Source of the DNA: Marinobacter salexigens
GTDB taxonomy: Bacteria > Pseudomonadota > Gammaproteobacteria > Pseudomonadales > Oleiphilaceae
DNA length: 64,000 bases
Assembly: GCF_002806945.1 (NCBI RefSeq)
Contig: NZ_NIHC01000003.1
Location: 186,001 to 250,000 of the forward strand
Direction of reading: 5' to 3'
Below are positions 47,028-55,409 of this stretch, piece by piece (the stretch's first letter is position 1; the number at the start of each line of letters is the position of its first letter). The notes under the pieces are model-generated. The model had not been told where the DNA came from. It made no database searches and saw only the letters and a program-made list of their open reading frames with translations. Position numbers and translations under genes: made by a program.

Positions 47028-49086
47028 ATTATATAACTTTCACCATGAATTAATTGCCGATATACAAGGTGATGCCGATGCTTTGGGTGTGGTTACTACA
47101 GAAGCATTTTTTGAGAAAGTGGCAGAGCTTTTATCAGAGGCTGGTGAAATTGATGAAGCAAACAGGGCCTATTATGACGGAAAATATTCATTCCATCATA
47201 TATTAGTCGACGGTTATGGTGGTGACCCTGGTGAAAACTCTGACGTTCTTACCCTTATATTATGTGACTTTGCGTTAAGTGATGATGTGCGAGTGGTCAA
47301 TAAGGCGCATGTGGAGCGACTACGAAATAAGCTCTATAATTTTCTCTTGGCCAGTTTGAATGCTGATTTCCGGGATCGCCTGGAAGAGACCAGTGCCGGT
47401 TTTGGGTTGGCAGACCTGATTGTCACAAGGTGGAAATCAGTACAAAAAGTAAAGTTAATCATTGTGACAAATGGGAATTTTAGTGCCCGGTCAGATGCCG
47501 ACAATCTTGCTGCGGTTGATGGAAAGCAGCTCACCCTTAGCGTTTGGGATCTCAAACGCTTAAAGCAGTTCATGGAGCAAGGTCAAGCTAGGGCAGACCT
47601 TGTCATTGATTTTGAGAGTGACTTTGGTGGTGGTATTCCGGTGCTGAGAGCATCCGGAGGAGAGGGGGCGTTTGAAAGCTATCTAGCAGTGATTCCGGGG
47701 GCGCAGTTGGCTGGTATTTACGAAAAATGGGGGCCGCGCCTTCTTGAGGCAAACGTCCGAAGCTTCCTGCAAGCTAGAGGTAAGGTAAACCAAGGCATTA
47801 GAAATACGATACGAGATGAGCCTAATATGTTTTTCTCGTACAACAATGGATTAAGCGCCACTGCAGATGGTGTTGATATCAAGCAAACCTCTTCGGGACT
47901 CGAAATGGTGCGCGTGGATAACCTGCAAATTGTTAACGGTGGTCAGACCACGGCCTCCTTACATGCTGCGAGAAAAACGTTTGAGGATCAGCTCAGCGAT
48001 GTTCATGTACAGATGAAGCTCACTATTGTTCCTCGCTCTCAGTCTGAAAATGTTGTACCCCGAATCTCAGAATACGCGAACAGTCAGAATAAAGTTAACG
48101 CTGCAGATTTTTTTGCGAATCACCCCTTTCATATACAGGTTGAGGACTTTTCCCGCCGCATACTCGCCCCAGCCGGGGAGGATGGATATCGAGAAACAAA
48201 GTGGTTTTATGAGCGCGCTAGAGGTCAGTATGCTGATGAAAGGGGCCGTCGCACTCCAGCAGAAAGAAAGAAATATGACGCTGAGTTTCCAAGGAGCCAA
48301 TTCTTCACAAAAACTGATCTTGCCAAGTATGAGAACACCTTTGAATGTATGCCACATATTGTAAGCCGTGGCGCGCAGAAAAATTTTGCCGAGTTTGCAA
48401 AGAATATTGGAAAGAATTGGGGTAAAGAAGGTGCTGTTTTTGACGAGCTATGGTTTAAACGATTAATAGCAAAAACAATCCTCTTTCGCACTATGGAAAA
48501 GCTCGTCTCCAGTGCTGATTGGTATCAGGGTGGGTACCGGGCTAATATCGTTACGTACGGTATATCGAAAGTTGTTTTTGATGCCAAGCAACATGGGCAA
48601 GTAATAGACCTTGATTTGATTTGGAAGAGCCAGCAAGTTTCACTAACTCTGAAAGCCGCACTATTGGCAGCGGGGGTAGTTGCCCAAGATGTAATAAATC
48701 ATCCGCCGGAGGGAGTTCGAAATGCTAGTGAATGGGCAAAGAAGGAGGTTTGTTGGACGTGGCTGACTGAAGCAGAGGTAAATTATCCGGTGAAATTTGA
48801 GCGCGTGCTAATTTCTGCGGGCGCAGCGAGGAGTCGCGTCAAGGAGGCAAAGGCAGAGGCAAAACTTGATAGCAATGTTAATGCAGAAATAGAGGTTCAC
48901 CGTCTGGGAAGTCACCTTTGGACGAAAGCTCGAGATTGGGCTCGTGAAAGAGGCATGTTGACCCCGAAAGAGCTAGGTGTGGTGGAAACCTGTGCGGCCA
49001 TTCCTAGGAAAATGCCATCTGAAAAGCAATGCATTGTTGCCCTATCGGCACTGAATAAACTAAAGGATGAGGGGTTTCAAAGCTAA
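47020..49086 (+). CDS. AIPR protein, defence operon gene 4
   Basis: A 688-residue protein of the AIPR (abortive infection phage resistance) family. The AIPR domain, about residues 235-560, shows LLEANVRSFLQARGKVNQGI, FFSYNNGLSATADGV and LQIVNGGQTTASLH. The N-terminal part (1-200) contains ILVDGYGGDPGENSDVLTL, perhaps a further nuclease-like region. AIPR genes recur next to Z1 helicases and methylases. Biochemical function is unknown. It overlaps gene 3 by 8 bases and is followed by a hairpin at 49098-49120. Confidence 0.88.
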   Translation: MDELYNFHHELIADIQGDADALGVVTTEAFFEKVAELLSEAGEIDEANRAYYDGKYSFHHILVDGYGGDPGENSDVLTLILCDFALSDDVRVVNKAHVERLRNKLYNFLLASLNADFRDRLEETSAGFGLADLIVTRWKSVQKVKLIIVTNGNFSARSDADNLAAVDGKQLTLSVWDLKRLKQFMEQGQARADLVIDFESDFGGGIPVLRASGGEGAFESYLAVIPGAQLAGIYEKWGPRLLEANVRSFLQARGKVNQGIRNTIRDEPNMFFSYNNGLSATADGVDIKQTSSGLEMVRVDNLQIVNGGQTTASLHAARKTFEDQLSDVHVQMKLTIVPRSQSENVVPRISEYANSQNKVNAADFFANHPFHIQVEDFSRRILAPAGEDGYRETKWFYERARGQYADERGRRTPAERKKYDAEFPRSQFFTKTDLAKYENTFECMPHIVSRGAQKNFAEFAKNIGKNWGKEGAVFDELWFKRLIAKTILFRTMEKLVSSADWYQGGYRANIVTYGISKVVFDAKQHGQVIDLDLIWKSQQVSLTLKAALLAAGVVAQDVINHPPEGVRNASEWAKKEVCWTWLTEAEVNYPVKFERVLISAGAARSRVKEAKAEAKLDSNVNAEIEVHRLGSHLWTKARDWARERGMLTPKELGVVETCAAIPRKMPSEKQCIVALSALNKLKDEGFQS

Positions 49087-49189
49087 TTTCTTCGCTACTC
49101 CCCCATGTCGCAATGGGGAGCGGTTACATGTCCGGCGCATGCTTGGTCATGCAACACGTCATTGGTTTTTTCCTTTGCTTCTTCACCAA

Positions 49190-50752
49190 TTAGCAAAGAA
49201 GCTCATGAACAACCAAGGCAATCTTTTTAGCCAATAAAGGGGGCACGGCATTCCCGACCTGAACGTACTGCTGAGTCCGGTTTCCCTCGAAGAAATAATT
49301 ATCAGGAAACGTCTGAATCCTTGCGGCTTCACGAACAGTGAGGCTGCGACATTGTGCAGGATCATAGTGAATGAAGTAGTGCCCGTCTTTTGAAATATGA
49401 CTGGTAACGGTGCTTGCTACTTTGTGGCGAGATTGAACCTTGAAGCGATCTGCAAAGTGGCCACTTTTCCAGTTTTTATGAGCGGGTGCCAGCTCGTCTG
49501 GGTAGTCTGAAGATCTTGGGGATGCGCCTCCGTTGATCTCTGCATAGCAGCTAGCATAGAAGTACCTGTGCAGATCCTCCGGCATATGATTTCTCGCCTG
49601 GTGATTTGGGACGCCTCCCAGCTCTTTGTCCAAGTACCAATTTCGTAAGTCTTCAGGCATTCGTTCAAGGTTCTTTTCGGCTTGCTCTACAAATGGCAGG
49701 CCTTGGCCTGGATCTACACTAGGCCGACTGCCGGCTTCCCGTGCAAATCTTTTTGCTGCATTACGAAGCGCGGGTGTTGAGCTCGCATGGCCTTCGGCCT
49801 TTTTCAAATTATCAAGCCACGCCTTAAAATCGTTCTCAAGAACCTTGGTTTGACCACTTCTTAGAGAGGGAAGGTCATATAGGACTTGGTCGGCAGTTAT
49901 TAACTTGTCGGTCTGCCACTGACAGAGGAGTTGGGCGCTGGGTACTTTCTGCTGATGGTCTTTCCTCACACCCAGAATAATGACTCGGTGGCGAGCTTGG
50001 GGGATGCCAAACTCCTCTGCACGTATAACAAAGTCTTTACCTGAGTACTTAGCACGTCCTTTGCCTATTTCCACCGCCAAGGGATAGAGATCGTACTCCA
50101 CGTCACTGCCATGATTGCCAACGGCTTTGCCGGGATGCCGTAAATCTTTCTGGATCTCTTCGAAGATAGGATTTCCATTTACCTTGGATGTCAGGATGCC
50201 TTTTACGTTCTCCATTACAAAAACGTCTGGATTCACAAGGTCCAGAACCTTGAGATATTCCTGATAAAGGAAATGCCGAGCGTCGTCCTCGGGCTGATAA
50301 GACTTGTTGCCCTTGTTTCGTGCCCTCCCGACTAACGAGTAGGCTTGACAAGGTGGGCCACCAATTACAACTGTTGGCCCTTCGTGTCCTTTTAGAGCAT
50401 CCTCAATTGCCGTAAAAATCTCATCGTGGTCTTCGCTACCAAGCGCCTTTGGGCCCCCCAGCGTTTCTTGCTTCGCGGCTTGGAGCTTTTCGGCGTATTG
50501 GCTGAAAGCCTCGTCCAAGTCCCCCCGGCCACCTGAACGAATGTAATCGTAATATGCCTTTGGCACTTTTTCGCCTCGGAACTGGCGAAAGAACGCTCTG
50601 AGCGTTAGTGTTTTGTGTGCGCTTGGTTCCATTTCTACAGAAGCGGCGATCTGGAATGGGAAGGCTCCGCTGCTGGTTTTCAGAGCTGAAAAACCTTCCC
50701 CCAGACCGCCCGGCCCAGCGAAAAGATCAATTATTTTGATTTGGTTTTTCAT
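49190..50752 (-). CDS. C5-cytosine DNA methyltransferase
   Basis: A 520-residue m5C methylase. Motif I is DLFAGPGGLGEGF (9-21), motif IV GGPPCQAYS with catalytic Cys135, motif VI VMENVKG, motif VIII QARHRVIILG, and motif X VQVGNAVPPLLA at the C-terminus. A region of about 200 residues between VIII and X should hold the target recognition domain. The ATG at 50752 places motif I at the usual distance; the frame runs back to a TTG at 50824, right beside the vsr start. It probably protects host DNA from the neighbouring operon, though it faces it convergently. Confidence 0.92.
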   Translation of the reverse strand: MKNQIKIIDLFAGPGGLGEGFSALKTSSGAFPFQIAASVEMEPSAHKTLTLRAFFRQFRGEKVPKAYYDYIRSGGRGDLDEAFSQYAEKLQAAKQETLGGPKALGSEDHDEIFTAIEDALKGHEGPTVVIGGPPCQAYSLVGRARNKGNKSYQPEDDARHFLYQEYLKVLDLVNPDVFVMENVKGILTSKVNGNPIFEEIQKDLRHPGKAVGNHGSDVEYDLYPLAVEIGKGRAKYSGKDFVIRAEEFGIPQARHRVIILGVRKDHQQKVPSAQLLCQWQTDKLITADQVLYDLPSLRSGQTKVLENDFKAWLDNLKKAEGHASSTPALRNAAKRFAREAGSRPSVDPGQGLPFVEQAEKNLERMPEDLRNWYLDKELGGVPNHQARNHMPEDLHRYFYASCYAEINGGASPRSSDYPDELAPAHKNWKSGHFADRFKVQSRHKVASTVTSHISKDGHYFIHYDPAQCRSLTVREAARIQTFPDNYFFEGNRTQQYVQVGNAVPPLLAKKIALVVHELLC

Positions 50753-50824
50753 GAGAAGATCACTGAAAGTTGATGGCGCATTAGCATACCAGGCCTCTAA
50801 ATGAATTCCAGGCTTTAATACCAA

Positions 50825-51283
50825 ATGGTTGATATTGTTGATCAGAAAACACGCTCACGAATGATGTCCGGTATCCGTGGCAAAAACACAAAACCGGAGC
50901 TTGTTATCCGGCAAGCGCTACATGCAAAGGGTTTCCGGTACCGCCTCCACCGCAAGGATCTTGCAGGCAGGCCAGACATTGTGCTTCCGCGATACAGGGC
51001 CGTTATATTTGTAAACGGGTGCTTTTGGCATGGGCACAGTTGTCACTTGTTCAAGTGGCCTGCAACGCGACCAGATTTCTGGCGTGCGAAAATCGAAGCT
51101 AACCAAGCGCGTGATCGTAAAAACATCGACACACTGCTGGGCCAAGGCTGGCGAGTGTTCGTTCTATGGGAATGTTCCATAAAAGGCGCAGCTGCCAAGT
51201 CTTTTGCCCCTGTCATTGATGACCTGTCAGCATGGATTGCTGGCTCGGACGTTTTCGGTGAAACAAGCCCGGACTGGCCTTGA
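50825..51283 (+). CDS. vsr: Very short patch repair (Vsr) mismatch endonuclease
   Basis: Nicks beside T:G mismatches that arise when 5-methylcytosine deaminates. The 152-residue product matches E. coli Vsr position by position as I recall it: Asp51 (GRPDIVLP), His69, Asp97, and zinc ligands Cys66, His71, Cys73 and Cys117 (FVNGCFWHGHSC; LWECS). Position 64 is Asn where E. coli has His. It is divergent from the cytosine methylase, whose possible upstream start is adjacent, so both must share a short promoter region or use promoters within each other. Confidence 0.95.
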   Translation: MVDIVDQKTRSRMMSGIRGKNTKPELVIRQALHAKGFRYRLHRKDLAGRPDIVLPRYRAVIFVNGCFWHGHSCHLFKWPATRPDFWRAKIEANQARDRKNIDTLLGQGWRVFVLWECSIKGAAAKSFAPVIDDLSAWIAGSDVFGETSPDWP

Positions 51284-51287
51284 ACCC

Positions 51288-51695
51288 TCAGCTGAAAGAA
51301 GCTTCGATATCAATATAGTCGGCTGCGCTTCCTTTTCTTCCTGAACCCAGCCAAGCGCTGAGAGCATCTGCCACGACATTGAAGTGGTCACATACTTTCT
51401 GCACCTCCCAGCCCCACTCATAAAAGCTTCCAACTTTGGAGCCGTGGAGGGCTTCGTCCACCAAGTACATATTATGATCGCAATATTCCCCAATCGCCGC
51501 GAAATCGGAAATGTCTTCGGGTAAAAAACTTTGTTCAATATCCCGTTCTATCCAGGCTTGGGCGACGAGCACTCGATATCGAATAACGTCTTTGGGCGTA
51601 ACCGTGTCCGGGTTGGGAATCGGGATAGTGAGGCGGAGAGTTCTGTCGATGCCTTCATCAAGAACGCTCTTTGAGGTTTGAAGTTCCTTCTTCAT
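51288..51695 (-). CDS. Hypothetical protein with a LexA-controlled promoter, 135 aa
   Basis: Not recognised. The product (MKKELQTSKSVLDEGIDRTL...) is acidic and soluble, with conserved-looking WIERDIEQSFLPEDISDFAA and YEWGWEVQKVCDHFNVVADA, and no membrane segment. GGGAG lies about 10 bases before the ATG at 51695; the frame's longer version begins upstream of that site. A perfect LexA box overlaps its promoter, so it should be induced by DNA damage. It ends 4 bases after vsr, tail to tail. Candidate roles are an SOS-timed effector, an inhibitor or a partner of the island genes; none is proven. Confidence 0.75.
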   Translation of the reverse strand: MKKELQTSKSVLDEGIDRTLRLTIPIPNPDTVTPKDVIRYRVLVAQAWIERDIEQSFLPEDISDFAAIGEYCDHNMYLVDEALHGSKVGSFYEWGWEVQKVCDHFNVVADALSAWLGSGRKGSAADYIDIEASFS

Positions 51696-51719
51696 AGTGG
51701 TGCTCCCTGAAAACAATCA

Positions 51720-51735
51720 CTGTATTTATATACAG
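51720..51735 (-). promoter_or_regulatory. LexA (SOS) box
   Basis: CTGTATATAAATACAG on the minus strand fits CTG-N10-CAG with the AT-alternating core of the gammaproteobacterial LexA site. It ends 25 bases before the start codon of the 135-aa gene and overlaps the edge of its -10. No gene starts on the other side within 100 bases, so it serves only this gene. Confidence 0.85.
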
Positions 51736-51761
51736 TATACTAGGGAGGGCGATATTTGCAA
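51734..51761 (-). promoter_or_regulatory. Sigma70 promoter of the 135-aa SOS gene
   Basis: On the minus strand TTGCAA (51756-51761), 16-base spacer, TATACT (51734-51739). The LexA box covers the start site and touches the -10, a typical repression geometry. The predicted transcript begins near 51727. Confidence 0.7.
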
Positions 51762-51840
51762 TTTTGACGTTACACTCAGGTCACAAAATCGTGCGATTTT
51801 TCCTTGTTTTTCTTGGTCGCAGTTCTGTGACGCCATCTGG

Positions 51841-53205
51841 CTACCCATTCTTGATCAGATCAATCATGTTTGCCGGTGCAACAAAAACATCCTTTTTGCC
51901 CATCTTGTACTTTCTTAACAGCTTGAAATCGTCCGAGAGGGCTAATAAGTCCGTTCTCGCGGTCTGGTAGGCAATTCCATGGGAGTTCTGGTGGGATTTG
52001 ATCGTATATTCCATTCCCGGATTATCCAGTCCGTTTTTCAGCAGTCCCAACTGCCTGTAATTCAAAACCCCGCTCAGTTTCGATTTTTCAAGCAACCTTT
52101 CGGCTTCCCTGTATTCGCTTGCCTTGTCCGCAAGGTAGCTATGCAAGTCCTTTATGGCTTTTTTTATAACCTCAAGCTGATGGATGATGAAATAGGTTGC
52201 GTCATTGCTGTCGGTTTCTGTGTGAAGGTAGGCGTACATGTATTGCGCCGGAGCCTGCTTTATTATTCTTGATATGGAAATATATTCCATCAGCCAATAG
52301 CCTTCCTTGGCCATCATCCAGTAAAAAAGTGCCCTTGCCGTCCTGCCATTGCCGTCAACAAATGGGTGGTCGTAACCAATCATGAAGTGGATAACGATGG
52401 CTCGAATGACAGGCGGTATGAAGTAGGCATCGTTTTCATTATCCATGTTTGCAAAGTTGCAAATCATCTGCAGCCGGTTTTCGAGTTCCTCGCAGGGTGG
52501 CGGGGTATGCAGTAGCTTGTCATCGTGAGAGTAAACCCTGATGTCATCGTGTTTACCCCGGAGCACACCGGCTTTTCCTGCATCTTCGTCTGATAGGGTG
52601 TCGTCCGTAACAATTCGGTGCAGTTCGAATATCATGGATTTTGTAAGCAATTCACCCTTGTATTCATGGATGAAATTCATGGCGTTATAGTTGTTGAGGA
52701 TCATTTTTTCGGAATGATCTTTGGGCCTTCTTCCCGAACGTAACATTTCCTTGGCAACACGACGGGTTGTGGAGGCACCTTCCAATTGGCTTGAATTGAT
52801 TGCTTCTTCAATAAGGGAATTTATAAGGTAGGTTTGCTTGGTTCGCGGGTCTGATATTTTGCTGTCAGCTTCTATTGCACCAGTGGCGTTTTCACTGATC
52901 CACAGAATATCCCGTATCACTGTATCTGGCATGCAGAACTGGAATGGTGCTCCATTTTTGTCCCTGAAAGGCAGCTCCCTTGAAATCCGGTTTCGAGCAT
53001 CCCGCATCACCAGCCAGTACAATTCTGCATCATACCCTTCTGGCACGGTCAGATGTCTGAGTTTGTCCCAGTGCAGGTATCGGCCCTGGCTGTCGCATGG
53101 CCCAACAGCCCGATTGAATAGAAGCGCGATTTTGTCTGCGTCACCACTTTTGAGGATTTCGAGCAGGTTTTTTTGTGGCGGCGGTGAGGCAGGAACTTTC
53201 ATCAT
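51841..53205 (-). CDS. Fic-family protein (AMP-transferase) with N-terminal inhibitory motif
   Basis: A 454-residue Fic protein. The Fic core is HPFVDGNGRTARALFYW (complete HxFxxGNGRxxR), expected to transfer AMP from ATP to a protein target. Upstream, SSQLEGAST fits the inhibitory (S/T)xxxE motif that blocks the active site, so the enzyme is probably self-limited. A C-terminal winged-helix region (TARTDLLALSDDF) may bind DNA. GGGGGA precedes the ATG at 53205. Its promoter carries inverted repeats (53216-53286). It is AT-rich like the rest of the island. Confidence 0.9.
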   Translation of the reverse strand: MMKVPASPPPQKNLLEILKSGDADKIALLFNRAVGPCDSQGRYLHWDKLRHLTVPEGYDAELYWLVMRDARNRISRELPFRDKNGAPFQFCMPDTVIRDILWISENATGAIEADSKISDPRTKQTYLINSLIEEAINSSQLEGASTTRRVAKEMLRSGRRPKDHSEKMILNNYNAMNFIHEYKGELLTKSMIFELHRIVTDDTLSDEDAGKAGVLRGKHDDIRVYSHDDKLLHTPPPCEELENRLQMICNFANMDNENDAYFIPPVIRAIVIHFMIGYDHPFVDGNGRTARALFYWMMAKEGYWLMEYISISRIIKQAPAQYMYAYLHTETDSNDATYFIIHQLEVIKKAIKDLHSYLADKASEYREAERLLEKSKLSGVLNYRQLGLLKNGLDNPGMEYTIKSHQNSHGIAYQTARTDLLALSDDFKLLRKYKMGKKDVFVAPANMIDLIKNG

Positions 53206-53215
53206 TTTCCCCCAA

Positions 53216-53286
53216 GTACTAAATTCCAAAAAATTAGTATAAGCGTGGGTGCTCGCCACATCTACTAGAATTGTGAAATTTAGTAC
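53216..53286. repeat. Inverted repeats in the fic promoter (candidate operator)
   Basis: GTACTAAATTCC (53216-53227) and GAAATTTAGTAC (53275-53286) are inverted copies matching at 11 of 12 positions. The second copy is also half of a local near-palindrome with CTACTAGAATT (53261-53271). They frame the region where the fic promoter must lie, and the first copy overlaps the ribosome-site region. Confidence 0.55.
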
Positions 53287-53327
53287 GTTGATCGAGGGGC
53301 TGGGTTGAGTCGCGGGTTTTCAGCCCA

Positions 53328-54638
53328 TCAATGCAACTTCATCCGAGGCTGCATCGCCCTGCTAATCTTATCCATAAACCAGATTACCCCTGTTCGCAGA
53401 AAGCCGTGCAGAGCTACCTGGTGCATGCGGTAGAGCGACACATAAAACAGCCGGGCTACCTTGCCTTCAATGTACATGCTGCGGCCCGAAAGGTTGCCCA
53501 TCAGGTTGCCTACGGTGGTGTAGTGGCTGAAGTTGATGAGCGAGCCGTAGTCGTTGTACACAAAGGGCACGGCATCTTTGCCTTCCAGCCGGTTGCACAG
53601 GGTTTTGAACAGGGTGTCGGCTTGTTGGTGTGCGGCCTGGGCGCGGGGCGCTACGGGCCGGTCTGAATCCGGTTGCGGGCAGGCGGCGCAGTCGCCGAAG
53701 GCGAATATGTCTGCATCCTGGGTGGTTTGCAGGGTTTGGTGCACTATCAGCTGGTTGCTACGGTTGGATTCCAGCCCGTCGAGGTTGGCCAGAAAAGCCG
53801 GGGCTTTAATGCCGGCAGCCCAGATGGTCATTTCCGAGGGCAGTTCGGTGCCGTCTTTCAGTACTACAAGGCCGGGGCGAATCTCGCTTACGGGTTGGCC
53901 ATTGAGAACTTTCACATGCTGGCGGCCGAGTTCTTTGGTGGCGGCTGAAGAAAGCCGGCCGGGGAGCGCGGGCAGGATTCTGTCTGCGGCTTCTATCACG
54001 GTAATGGTTACATCCGAGGCTTGCAGGTGGTTCATGCCATATACCGGCAATTCCCGGGAGGCCATTCGCAGTTCGGCCGCCAGCTCAACACCTGTGGCGC
54101 CTGCGCCTATAATGCTGATGTTGAGCTTGTGCTCCCGGCCCTGCATGGCGTCGTGGTTTTTGCGCAGAAAGGCGTTGAGCATCAGGTTGTGGAAGCGCCG
54201 TGCCTGCTGCAGGCTGTCGAGGAACAAGCAGTTCTCCTGTGCCCCCGGTGTGCCAAAGTCGTTGGCGGTGCTGCCCACAGCCAGCACCAGGGTGTCGTAT
54301 TTCAGGCGGCGTTCAGGCACAACTTCATTGCCCTCGCCGTCCACAAACGGGGCAATAATCAGCTCTTTCGCCTCACGGTTGAGGCCGTTCATGCGCCCCA
54401 GCTGGAATTCGTAGTGATGCCTGCGGGCATGAGCCCGGTAGTTTACTTCGTTGGAGTTGGCATCCAGTGAGCCAGAGGCCACTTCGTGCAAAAGAGGCTT
54501 CCACACGTGGGTTAGCCCGGCGTCTACCAGGGTTACGCGGGCTTTGCCTTTTTTGCCGAGTTTTCTGCCCAGGCTGGTAACAAGTTCGAGGCCGCCGGCA
54601 CCACCGCCGACCACTACAATGTGATGAAGGTTATCCAT
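53328..54638 (-). CDS. ndh: Type II NADH dehydrogenase
   Basis: Single-subunit, non-proton-pumping NADH:quinone oxidoreductase at the inner membrane, 436 residues. FAD-binding VVVGGGAGGLELVTSLGR at the N-terminus, NADH-binding SIIGAGATGVELAAEL in the middle, IFAFGDCAACPQP, and a C-terminal amphipathic membrane-binding segment (FLRTGVIWFMDKISRAMQ). AAAGG precedes the ATG. It marks the right border of the AT-rich island. Confidence 0.94.
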   Translation of the reverse strand: MDNLHHIVVVGGGAGGLELVTSLGRKLGKKGKARVTLVDAGLTHVWKPLLHEVASGSLDANSNEVNYRAHARRHHYEFQLGRMNGLNREAKELIIAPFVDGEGNEVVPERRLKYDTLVLAVGSTANDFGTPGAQENCLFLDSLQQARRFHNLMLNAFLRKNHDAMQGREHKLNISIIGAGATGVELAAELRMASRELPVYGMNHLQASDVTITVIEAADRILPALPGRLSSAATKELGRQHVKVLNGQPVSEIRPGLVVLKDGTELPSEMTIWAAGIKAPAFLANLDGLESNRSNQLIVHQTLQTTQDADIFAFGDCAACPQPDSDRPVAPRAQAAHQQADTLFKTLCNRLEGKDAVPFVYNDYGSLINFSHYTTVGNLMGNLSGRSMYIEGKVARLFYVSLYRMHQVALHGFLRTGVIWFMDKISRAMQPRMKLH

Positions 54639-54824
54639 AGCGTTCAGACCTTTAAGTAATGAGAGCCAAACGCTCTTGCGGAAAAACGCTTGGCTGTCGT
54701 CACTGGGGCAGGCTTACAGGTAGGATACGGGGCTGCGAGAAGAATTCTAGCGCGCGCCGGGCAGCTCGTACAATTGGTCTGAAGACCCATTTATCATTAG
54801 AAACACAGCAAGAGACAGGAAAAT

Positions 54825-55394
54825 ATGAAAGTAGCAGTTTACTGTGGATCCCGTTCCGGTAATGAGCCGCTATACCTTGAAAAGGCCAGGGAGCTGGGCG
54901 AGTTCTTCGGTAATAACGGTATAGATATGGTTTTTGGTGGGGGGCACGTTGGCCTGATGGGCATTGTGGCTGATGCCGTGCTGGCCAATGGCGGTAAGGT
55001 TTATGGCGTGATTCCCCAGCACTTGGTTAACCGTGAGTTGGCGCACCCTGGCCTTACCGAGCTGCATGTTGTGGATAGCATGCATGAGCGCAAGGCAAAA
55101 ATGGCCGAGTTGGCCGATGGTTTTGTGGCGCTTCCCGGCGGCATTGGCACACTGGAGGAGATCTTTGAGGTGTGGACCTGGGGGCAGCTTGGTATTCACC
55201 AGAAGCCTTGCGCCCTTTATAACGTGACGGGGTTTTATGACTCCCTGCTCGAGATGGTCAAAACCATGGTCGATTCTGGATTTGTCAGGCAGAAATACCT
55301 CGATATGATTGTGTTGGCAGACACCCCGGGCGCCTTGATTGAGGGGTTCAAGAGCTATAAAGCGCCCCGGGAGAAGTGGATTCAAGCCGGTTAA
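54825..55394 (+). CDS. LOG-family protein (TIGR00730), nucleotide 5'-monophosphate phosphoribohydrolase
   Basis: A 189-residue Rossmann-fold enzyme of the lysine-decarboxylase-like LOG family, which splits ribose 5-phosphate from (cytokinin or purine) nucleoside monophosphates. VFGGGHVGLMG and the signature ALPGGIGTLEEIFEVWTWGQ are present. AGGA precedes the ATG. It is convergent with the spermidine-synthase-like gene, with 15 bases between their stops. Confidence 0.92.
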   Translation: MKVAVYCGSRSGNEPLYLEKARELGEFFGNNGIDMVFGGGHVGLMGIVADAVLANGGKVYGVIPQHLVNRELAHPGLTELHVVDSMHERKAKMAELADGFVALPGGIGTLEEIFEVWTWGQLGIHQKPCALYNVTGFYDSLLEMVKTMVDSGFVRQKYLDMIVLADTPGALIEGFKSYKAPREKWIQAG

Positions 55395-55409
55395 CGGCGT
55401 TGGAAGAAT

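Noticed and set aside
49098..49120. Hairpin CTCCCCCAT...ATGGGGAG between the AIPR and methylase genes
   Set aside because: It has a bulge and no adjacent T-run; it may be a factor-dependent end, but not a clear intrinsic terminator.
50753..50824. Longer start (TTG 50824) for the cytosine methylase
   Set aside because: Motif I then lies unusually far from the N-terminus, and the added 24 residues show no family resemblance; kept only as an alternative.
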